Below, one piece after another: positions 1 through 4,899 of a stretch of 5,684 nt of DNA. Source of the DNA: Dehalococcoidia bacterium. GTDB lineage: Bacteria; Chloroflexota; Dehalococcoidia; SAR202; UBA11138. Position numbers and translations under genes: made by a program. The stretch spans positions 1 through 5,684 of the forward strand of contig JAAXHY010000496.1 of assembly GCA_012270665.1 (NCBI GenBank), read 5' to 3'. The notes under the pieces were generated by a model. That model made no database searches. It was not told the origin of the DNA and saw nothing but the letters and a program-made list of their open reading frames with translations. The number at the start of each line of letters is the position of its first letter. Positions within the stretch are counted from its first letter, which is position 1.

Positions 1-25
1 GGAAGACTCGGAACGCAATTGTCTC

Positions 26-31
26 TATAAT
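26..31 (+). promoter_or_regulatory. candidate -10 box upstream of the PaREP1-like gene
   Basis: A perfect TATAAT followed by G lies 38 bases before the ATG at 70. A sigma-70-type start would fall near base 38 and give a leader of about 30 bases. The place where a -35 box should sit (about bases 3-8, AAGACT) does not resemble TTGACA, and the window begins just before it, so the call rests on the -10 hexamer alone. Confidence 0.35.
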
Positions 32-69
32 GAACCTACGCCAAAGAAGTTCCCACCGAAAAGACAGTA

Positions 70-507
70 ATGATGACCCAGGCTGAAAGTCACATGAACA
101 TAGGTCGCAGGCTGATGTCACACGCCGACGACCAGTTCAACGCTGGCGACTTTCTCCAGGCGTCCGAGAAGGCGTGGGGCGCGACAGCCCAATTCCTAAA
201 GGCGCACGCCGTAAGCCGGAGATTGCCTCACTCCGGTCACTACCACTTGAGGCAGGTCGCCGACCACCTAGTGCAAGAGACTGGCATTGACAGGATTAGA
301 GAGTTGTTCGCGGTATGCGAGAGCCTGCACGCTAACTACTACGAAGCCTGGATGAGTGAGTATGAGTTGGAACGAAGCATAGGCAGCGTGAAAGAGTTGA
401 TTGCCCTGCTCGAAGAAATTCCAACGCCCTCTCCTTCAGAATCGTCGGATAACCAATCGAGCCACAGGGAAAGTCAGTTCTTCGTAACGCGCGATGGCAG
501 CGTATAG
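70..507 (+). CDS. PaREP1-like / HEPN-type helical small protein
   Basis: This 145-residue protein is predicted to be soluble and mostly helical. Residues ~15-40 carry the pattern seen in PaREP1-family proteins: an Ala/Gly-Asp turn followed by QASEKAWGA (residues 30-38). A second typical segment lies at ~83-95 (CESLHANYYEAW). PaREP1-like proteins are generally placed near the HEPN helical fold. Many HEPN proteins are RNA-binding or RNase-like and occur in toxin, defence and mobile regions, but the function of this subfamily is unknown and I do not assign one. The last ~28 residues (118-145) are rich in Ser, Pro, Glu and Gln and look disordered. The start is uncertain: ATG codons at 70 and 73 are adjacent, another lies at 94, and no strong Shine-Dalgarno is present. 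A TATAAT box at 26-31 suggests separate transcription. A hand count of 361-420 gives 45% GC, lower than larE, in keeping with an accessory gene. Family assignment is by remembered motif, not by search. Confidence 0.75.
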   Translation: MMTQAESHMNIGRRLMSHADDQFNAGDFLQASEKAWGATAQFLKAHAVSRRLPHSGHYHLRQVADHLVQETGIDRIRELFAVCESLHANYYEAWMSEYELERSIGSVKELIALLEEIPTPSPSESSDNQSSHRESQFFVTRDGSV

Positions 508-537
508 CCTCGTGTATGTAAACAGGCTGAAATACCG

Positions 538-543
538 TATAAT
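538..543 (+). promoter_or_regulatory. candidate -10 box for larE
   Basis: A perfect TATAAT followed by G sits in the 54-base gap between the PaREP1-like gene and larE. The hexamer 17 bases upstream (515-520, TATGTA) is a poor -35 box. Transcription would start at about 550, so the Shine-Dalgarno (550-554) would be at the very 5' end of the message. This is the same TATAATG string as at 26-32. Confidence 0.4.
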
Positions 544-549
544 GTCCTC

Positions 550-554
550 GGAGA
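550..554 (+). promoter_or_regulatory. Shine-Dalgarno of larE
   Basis: GGAGA is placed 7 bases before the ATG at 562, a normal spacing. It supports that ATG over later in-frame starts such as the Met codon at 616. Confidence 0.65.
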
Positions 555-561
555 CAGTGCG

Positions 562-1431
562 ATGACGACTCAGACCGAGATCCAGGTTATAGACAGGCAG
601 GCCACGAGCCAAAAGATGGAGAGCCTACGCTCCATCCTGAGCGAGATGGACGGCGTCATCGTGGCCTACTCCGGAGGCGTGGACAGCGCGTTCCTGGCCG
701 CCGCGGCGCATGAGACACTGGGAGACAAGGCGCTCGCCGTTACCGCGAAGTCTCCGAGCCTCGCGCCCTCGGAACTTCGGGAGGCCGTCGAACTCGCTGA
801 GCGCATCGGACTCAATCACAGGGTCATCGAGACCCACGAGGTCGAGCGCGAAGACTACGCGCAGAACAACCCGAACCGCTGCTTCTTCTGCAAAGACGAG
901 CTCTACACCTATCTGGTCGACTACGCCAGGGACGAGGGATACGAGCACATCGCCAACGGCACCAACACGGACGACCTCGGCGACTTCCGTCCCGGACTGA
1001 ATGCCGCCAAGCAGTACGGAGTCCGCAGTCCGATGGTTGAGGCCGACCTATCCAAGGCCGAAATCCGCGCGCTATCGCGCGAGATGGACCTGCCCACATG
1101 GGACAAGCCTGCCCAAGCCTGTCTTTCCTCCCGCATACCATATGGCACGCCTGTCACGGTGGAGGCTCTTACGCGCATCGCCCAGGCCGAGGAGTACCTG
1201 CACGACAAGATAGGCATCCGCCAACTCCGCGTCCGCCATCACGACACCATCGCCCGCATCGAGGTCGAACCCGCCGACTTCCTCACGCTGACGGATGAAA
1301 CCACCCGTGAGAAGATAACCGCCTACTTCCGCTCGATAGGCTACTCCTACGTCACACTCGACCTGGAGGGATTCCGCTCCGGCAGCCTGAACGAGGTGCT
1401 CGCCGGCCTGCGAAACAAGCAGAGAGTGTAG
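562..1431 (+). CDS. larE: ATP-dependent sulfur transferase LarE (nickel-pincer cofactor synthesis)
   Basis: This 289-residue cytoplasmic enzyme is of usual family length. LarE adenylates the carboxylates of the pyridinium dicarboxylate precursor made by LarB and transfers sulfur to them; LarC then inserts nickel to give the nickel-pincer nucleotide used by lactate racemase LarA and relatives. The PP-loop ATP-binding motif SGGVDS is at residues 37-42. The segment around NGTNTDDLGDFRPG (132-145) is typical of the LarE/ExsB-like group. The motif ACLSSRIPYG (186-195) carries Cys187, matching the sulfur-donor Cys176 of the Lactobacillus plantarum enzyme, and Arg223 and Arg225 sit at the offset expected for its Arg212/Arg214. 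A CxxC pair (Cys107, Cys110; RCFFCK) is also present, so this may be a three-cysteine, iron-sulfur type of LarE rather than a single-use cysteine donor (inference). The start is supported by GGAGA at 550-554. larB, larC and larA are not in the window. The DUF4411 gene starts 2 bases after the stop and is probably cotranscribed. Sample GC is 60% (901-960). Confidence 0.93.
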   Translation: MTTQTEIQVIDRQATSQKMESLRSILSEMDGVIVAYSGGVDSAFLAAAAHETLGDKALAVTAKSPSLAPSELREAVELAERIGLNHRVIETHEVEREDYAQNNPNRCFFCKDELYTYLVDYARDEGYEHIANGTNTDDLGDFRPGLNAAKQYGVRSPMVEADLSKAEIRALSREMDLPTWDKPAQACLSSRIPYGTPVTVEALTRIAQAEEYLHDKIGIRQLRVRHHDTIARIEVEPADFLTLTDETTREKITAYFRSIGYSYVTLDLEGFRSGSLNEVLAGLRNKQRV

Positions 1432-1433
1432 CC

Positions 1434-2159
1434 ATGCCACCAGGCCTTCTCAAGGGCGCGGCTAAGGCTTTGCCATTGACGCGCAACAGCTACAATGACA
1501 GCGATCCCGATATTCGTGCGTTGCTGTGGGGCATGGACCAGAGGCTGAAACACGACGATTTTATGTACTATCTCGACGCCAGCGCACTGACGAACACATG
1601 GAAGTTCTATCCGCCGGATGAGTTCCCGGAGGTGTGGGAACATCTGGCGCAGTTGGCGGTCTTCGAAATCGTTATCGCGCCCACCCAGATGATGGGAGAG
1701 TTGCGATGGGGAGCCGCAGATGAAGCGCTTCTGGCGTGGGCCGAGGCCAACCCCGCGCTGTTTTGGGAACTCGATTCTGAACAAGAGAGCCTGGCGGCCG
1801 AGATCATCGCTAAGTATCAAACGCTCTACGGCCCCGATGTCGAACGTTTCGACGCCTCCCCCTATGTAATTGCGCTCGGCGTAACCCACCGCGAACGCAA
1901 TCCTGACAAATCCCTTGAATACGTGGTCGTAGCCGATAAGATGGATAACATTAACCGTCCTGACCAACTGGATGTGTGCAAAGACCCCGCGTACGACATC
2001 GGTTACATAACCTTTATCCGTATGCTGAGATACCTCGGTATGCAAGTGCCCGCCCCTATGGGCAGTCTGATAGATATTGAAGGCTTGTGGGAAGGCATGG
2101 AGATAACTGAAGAGGACATAGAAGCCATCAAGTACAAGACCAAGTGGTTCCCCATATGA
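1434..2159 (+). CDS. DUF4411 family PIN-like protein with VapB-like C-terminal tail
   Basis: This 241-residue protein has a DUF4411 core at about residues 44-203. The core begins with YYLDASALTNTWKFYPP (45-61), the typical opening of this PIN-like family. It continues through an IAP...GEL segment (81-90), a long helical stretch with EANPALFWELD, the SPYVIALG helix (142-149), a VVVADK strand (164-169) and a DVC...RMLRYLG ending (180-202). Candidate metal-binding acids are Asp48, Glu89, Asp140 and Asp168. DUF4411 proteins are treated as putative PIN-fold RNases or toxins; the target is unknown. Two features are unusual. A 43-residue N-terminal extension precedes the core, and the core itself could start at the Met codon 1563. 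Residues ~211-241 resemble the tail of a VapB antitoxin. The start at 1434 lies 2 bases after larE with a weak GAGAG upstream, and neither 1533 nor 1563 has a well-placed Shine-Dalgarno. The stop overlaps the next gene as ATGA, implying translational coupling. A sample at 1921-1980 is 48% GC, below larE. Confidence 0.82.
   Translation: MPPGLLKGAAKALPLTRNSYNDSDPDIRALLWGMDQRLKHDDFMYYLDASALTNTWKFYPPDEFPEVWEHLAQLAVFEIVIAPTQMMGELRWGAADEALLAWAEANPALFWELDSEQESLAAEIIAKYQTLYGPDVERFDASPYVIALGVTHRERNPDKSLEYVVVADKMDNINRPDQLDVCKDPAYDIGYITFIRMLRYLGMQVPAPMGSLIDIEGLWEGMEITEEDIEAIKYKTKWFPI
2064..2156 (+). other. VapB-antitoxin-like tail encoded at the 3' end of the DUF4411 gene
   Basis: Residues 211-241 of the DUF4411 protein follow the natural end of the family core and contain GLWEGMEITEEDIE (217-230), then a basic and aromatic stretch ending WFPI. 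Many VapB-type antitoxins, especially AbrB/MazE-like ones, end in a similar linear peptide (a G-L/W-K-G patch, an I-T-E-E-D-I-E-E helix, then basic and aromatic residues) that wraps around the VapC PIN toxin. Here it is encoded directly before, and overlapping, a PIN gene. The resemblance is from memory of the pattern, not an alignment. Confidence 0.45.
2143..2147 (+). promoter_or_regulatory. Shine-Dalgarno-like AGTGG choosing the PIN gene start
   Basis: AGTGG lies 8 bases before the ATG at 2156 and inside the end of the DUF4411 gene. It favours that ATG over the in-frame GTG at 2144, which overlaps this very site. Confidence 0.4.
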
Positions 2160-2590
2160 TATATGTCCTAGACACAAATACGCTTGTGTGGCGTGCCTCC
2201 CGCAGTCCTCGACTCTCTGATCGAGCTAGGAGAATTCTCGATCTCGCTCGTGTCTCAGATTACCGATTGGTAGTACCCTCCATCGTTCTCGCCGAGGCAT
2301 GGGATATGGATCGCAAGCGCAGAGGCGACTTCGCCCCCTTCGACCGGGTATTGCAAATGGTTCAAGACATGAGTATGTCGGTGATGAGTTTCGATATGGA
2401 ACTTGTAGAACGTCTCAGGGACCCCGCGCTGGAATCCCTGAGAAGCGTGTACAGGCTGTGGGCGGATATTCATGACATGATAATCATGGCGACCGCGCTG
2501 ATTGTAAGAGACGACGCGGACGAAGAAGTGACCATAATCTCTGGCGACCGCCAGATAAGAGCGCAGAGCCTAATCAACTGTGTCTGGTGA
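2156..2590 (+). CDS. VapC-like PIN-domain protein (putative RNase toxin)
   Basis: This 144-residue single-domain protein (start at the ATG at 2156) has the length and layout of a VapC toxin, a magnesium-dependent RNase that usually cuts tRNA, rRNA or mRNA unless held by its antitoxin. The four conserved acids are visible: Asp6 in VLDTNTLVW, Glu47 in VPSIVLAEAW, Asp107 in DIHDMIIMATAL and Asp131 in IISGDRQI. Nothing in the active site looks damaged, so it could be functional. An in-frame GTG at 2144 would add four residues. I prefer 2156 because it forms the ATGA overlap with the upstream stop and has AGTGG 8 bases before it. No conventional vapB gene precedes it; the only antitoxin-like sequence is the tail of the overlapping DUF4411 protein. 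The substrate is unknown. The stop faces the PIG-L stop across 20 bases. A sample at 2161-2220 is 53% GC. Confidence 0.88.
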   Translation: MIYVLDTNTLVWRASRSPRLSDRARRILDLARVSDYRLVVPSIVLAEAWDMDRKRRGDFAPFDRVLQMVQDMSMSVMSFDMELVERLRDPALESLRSVYRLWADIHDMIIMATALIVRDDADEEVTIISGDRQIRAQSLINCVW

Positions 2591-2610
2591 GAGATCTCCA
2601 TCCCGCGCCG

Positions 2611-3330
2611 TTACCGCCGGAAACTTATCCTCTTGAACGACTCAGAGTAGAGCATACCCTTGCCCACGGAGCGGCCCCTGCGCCATTCCTGCATCCTGGG
2701 CAGCAGTTCTTCGTAAGGACGTCCACCTGTCTGGGTCGTGTGCGCGGCGAGCGCCTTGACCGCCGTCTTCATGTGGTCGGTCACGTCAACGAAGATGTCG
2801 GGTTCGGGATGTCCCATTATCCAGACCTCGGCTACTTTGTGCGGCTCGAATCCTTCTTCCAGCAACTCGGGGAAAGTCATGTGGTCGCGCGCCGTAGGGA
2901 AGACCGCCGCGAGCGCGGCCTCTCCCGCCGCCATGTGGTCCGGGTGTCCGACGCCCCAGCCTCCGTCCAGGATGCGCATCGGATACTGGCAGATGACCAC
3001 GTCCGGCTTGTATCTTCTAATCTCTCGCGCGATGTCCCGTCGTACTTCCAGCGTCGGTTGCAGGTAGCTGTCCGGGTAGCCCAGAAATGCCACGTCCTTC
3101 AGACCGAGTACCTTGCCCGCCTCTATCTGCTCCACTCTCCGAATCTCGGACAGTTCCGCCTCCGTGATTTCACGGTCTGCGCTGCCCTTGCTGCCATCGG
3201 TGCATAGGACATAGGTCATGTCCCATCCCTCGGCGCACAGCTTGGCCACGGTGCCCGAGCAGCCGTACTCGGCGTCGTCGGCGTGCGCGATTACAACCAT
3301 TCCGCTGGAATATCCTTGTTCTTCCGACAT
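2611..3330 (-). CDS. PIG-L / LmbE family zinc-dependent deacetylase
   Basis: This 239-residue protein is a metal-dependent N-deacetylase of the PIG-L/LmbE superfamily, whose known members act on N-acetylglucosaminyl conjugates (GlcNAc-phosphatidylinositol, mycothiol and bacillithiol precursors) and related amides. The substrate cannot be told here. The N-terminal strand runs into VVIAHADDAEYGC; His16 and Asp19 (numbered from the ATG at 3330) are the expected zinc ligands and Asp18 the likely catalytic base. The second metal motif GHPDH (128-132) supplies His132. The usual AHPDD reads AHADD here, a Pro-to-Ala change. There is no signal peptide or membrane segment, so it is probably cytoplasmic. 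The start was chosen as the ATG at 3330 because GAGGAG lies 5 bases upstream; a TTG at 3333 is too close to it. The gene follows nuoN by 54 bases on the same strand. It could be read through from nuo, or transcribed from the extended -10 at 3372-3380. I know of no functional link to Complex I. Confidence 0.9.
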   Translation of the reverse strand: MSEEQGYSSGMVVIAHADDAEYGCSGTVAKLCAEGWDMTYVLCTDGSKGSADREITEAELSEIRRVEQIEAGKVLGLKDVAFLGYPDSYLQPTLEVRRDIAREIRRYKPDVVICQYPMRILDGGWGVGHPDHMAAGEAALAAVFPTARDHMTFPELLEEGFEPHKVAEVWIMGHPEPDIFVDVTDHMKTAVKALAAHTTQTGGRPYEELLPRMQEWRRGRSVGKGMLYSESFKRISFRR

Positions 3331-3335
3331 CAAAT

Positions 3336-3341
3336 CTCCTC
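3336..3341 (-). promoter_or_regulatory. Shine-Dalgarno of the PIG-L gene
   Basis: On the - strand GAGGAG lies 5 bases before the ATG at 3330 and only 2 before the in-frame TTG at 3333. This decides for the ATG. It is one of the clearest ribosome binding sites in the window. Confidence 0.65.
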
Positions 3342-3371
3342 ATGTCCAATGTGAATTCGCGTCAATCGGCA

Positions 3372-3380
3372 ATTGTAGCA
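3372..3380 (-). promoter_or_regulatory. candidate extended -10 promoter for the PIG-L gene
   Basis: The - strand reads TGCTACAAT, matching the extended -10 form TGnTATAAT with one mismatch. It is in the nuoN to PIG-L gap and would start transcription near 3365, about 35 bases before the PIG-L ATG. No TTGACA-like box is visible upstream inside nuoN, which an extended -10 does not strictly need. It could be chance. Confidence 0.3.
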
Positions 3381-3384
3381 TTTC

Positions 3385-4899
3385 TCAATTAGGGGGAACC
3401 TGTGCGATTACCCTGAATCCGAACGAACCCGTCAGCGCGTCGCTGGCGTGCTGAATCGCGTCCATCAGGGGCCCCGGATAAACACCGAGCGCAACCATGC
3501 CCACCAGCAGCGCTCCCAGCAGCCCGATTGTGAGTCTCGGCAACCGTATCCTGCTGCTGTCAACGGGCTCTTCTATATACATCTGTCTCAGAATCTGAAG
3601 ATAGTAGTACAGAGATACGAGGCTGGTGAAAATCGCAAGTCCGGCCAGCCATAGAAGTCCCTGGACCGCCGCCGCGTTGAACAGGTAGAACTTGCTCACG
3701 AATCCGGCGAATATCGGCAGACCGGCCAGAGACAGCACCGACGCCGACATGACCATGGCCAGGTACGGCGACCTGCGCGCCGCTCCCGCCAGCCCCGGAA
3801 CGTCGTCTCTGCCGGTGGCGTTATAGAACGCCGCCAGCGCGAGAAACGCGGCCAGGTTGGTAACTCCGTAGGCCACGATGTGAAGCATGAGGCCGTTGGA
3901 GGCTAGGTGCGAAATCTGTGTTCCAACCCTGCCGTCTGGGCCGACCGACGCGAGCGCGGCAACACCCATCATCAGGTATCCGACATGACCCACGCTGGAA
4001 TAGGCTAGGAGTCGCTTGAGGTTGGTCTGTGCCAGCGCGACCAGGTTGCCCAACGTCATAGTCAGCGCGGCCATGATGACGAGTATCATCTGCCACTCGT
4101 CCGCGACCGGCATGAGCGCTTGGGTGAACAGTCTGAGAATCAGCGCGAACGCGGCAGCCTTGGATGCCACGGCCAGGTATCCGGTTATCGGTATCGGAGC
4201 GGCCTCGTAAGCGTCGGGCGCCCACATATGGAAGGGGACGGCCGCCACCTTGAATCCGAGGCCCGCGATTACGAGCGCGAGCCCGACTACCACGCCGGGA
4301 CTGAGGCTTCCCGCTGCCGCGAGCGTCTCGGAAATGCCATCGAACCGCGTCGTTCCCAGAAGACCGTAGATCTGGCTGATGCCGTACAGGAGCAGCGCCG
4401 AGGACACCGCGCCTAGCAGTATGTACTTCGTACCGCCCTCATTGGATTTGGGATTGTACCTGTCGAAGGATACGAGCACGTAGAGGCCGAAGCTCAGCAG
4501 TTCGAGCGATATGTACGCGGTCAACAGTTCGCCGGACGCCGCCATCAGCATCATGCCCACGATGGTGAAAATCAGTATGCCGTAGTACTCGCCCGCGTAA
4601 CTCAAGTTGCGGCGAACATACTCCACGGACGACAGCGCGACCACGATGCCCATGACCAGGAACACCGCCTTGAACAGCAGCGAGAAGCCGTCAACGACCA
4701 CTAGGCCGTCGTACAGGCTGTCTTCTATGTTCCACTGGTAGATGAGCGTTATGGCCAGAATGAGCGACAGCCCGGCGGCGGCGGCATATCCCAGGAGATG
4801 CTTGCGCTCCTCACGAAGGAAGAAGTCCAGCGTCAGTACCAGAAACGCGAGTCCTGTTACCATGAATTCGGGCGTGAGTAGCAGGAAGTTGTTGTTCAT
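3385..4899 (-). CDS. nuoN: NADH-quinone oxidoreductase subunit N (NuoN)
   Basis: This 504-residue integral membrane protein has about 14 hydrophobic segments, the full length for NuoN, one of the three Mrp-antiporter-like proton-pumping subunits in the membrane arm of respiratory Complex I. The charged residues of the pump path are all present: Glu133 in the SLELLSFGLYVLVSF helix, Lys158, Lys217 in GFKVAAVPFHMWAPDAYEAAP, Lys247 in VASKAAA, Lys295 in TNLKRLLAYSSVGHVGY and Lys403 in GFVSKFYLF. The first five fall at the same numbers as the residues studied in Escherichia coli NuoN, and Lys403 corresponds to its Lys395. The VPFHMWAPDAYEAAP segment (221-235) separates it from NuoM and NuoL. The ATG overlaps the nuoM stop as ATGA and a G-rich stretch just upstream can serve as ribosome binding site. 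It is probably the last nuo gene of the operon, since a PIG-L gene comes next. A sample at 3781-3840 is 72% GC. No defect is seen. Confidence 0.96.
   Translation of the reverse strand: MNNNFLLLTPEFMVTGLAFLVLTLDFFLREERKHLLGYAAAAGLSLILAITLIYQWNIEDSLYDGLVVVDGFSLLFKAVFLVMGIVVALSSVEYVRRNLSYAGEYYGILIFTIVGMMLMAASGELLTAYISLELLSFGLYVLVSFDRYNPKSNEGGTKYILLGAVSSALLLYGISQIYGLLGTTRFDGISETLAAAGSLSPGVVVGLALVIAGLGFKVAAVPFHMWAPDAYEAAPIPITGYLAVASKAAAFALILRLFTQALMPVADEWQMILVIMAALTMTLGNLVALAQTNLKRLLAYSSVGHVGYLMMGVAALASVGPDGRVGTQISHLASNGLMLHIVAYGVTNLAAFLALAAFYNATGRDDVPGLAGAARRSPYLAMVMSASVLSLAGLPIFAGFVSKFYLFNAAAVQGLLWLAGLAIFTSLVSLYYYLQILRQMYIEEPVDSSRIRLPRLTIGLLGALLVGMVALGVYPGPLMDAIQHASDALTGSFGFRVIAQVPPN

Noticed and set aside
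625..948. Open frames on the - strand and in other + frames inside larE
   Set aside because: They arise from the GC-rich code of larE. The LarE frame has all family motifs and the ribosome binding site.
1476..1496. TTGACG and TACAAT within the DUF4411 gene as a promoter
   Set aside because: The two hexamers are only 9 bases apart, far from the 16-18 needed.
1347..2177. A 276-residue open frame on the - strand opposite larE's end and the DUF4411 gene
   Set aside because: It is longer than the DUF4411 protein but shows no recognisable domain. The opposite strand matches DUF4411 along its core and has coherent operon spacing, so this is a shadow frame.
2591..2598. GAGATCTC palindrome as a terminator or operator
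   Set aside because: It is an 8-base perfect palindrome without a loop, T run or second copy nearby, which is expected by chance.
2587..3207. A 206-residue open frame on the + strand opposite the PIG-L gene
   Set aside because: Its composition (very rich in Arg, His and Val) is that of an antisense frame. The - strand carries both zinc motifs of PIG-L and a strong ribosome binding site.
3331..3333. TTG at 3333 as the PIG-L start
   Set aside because: It is only 2 bases from the GAGGAG ribosome binding site, while the ATG at 3330 has a workable 5-base spacing.
3821..4225. Alternative frames inside nuoN on both strands, including 4120-4416 on +
   Set aside because: They are rich in Arg, Gly and Ser with no motif and lie wholly within an intact NuoN gene.
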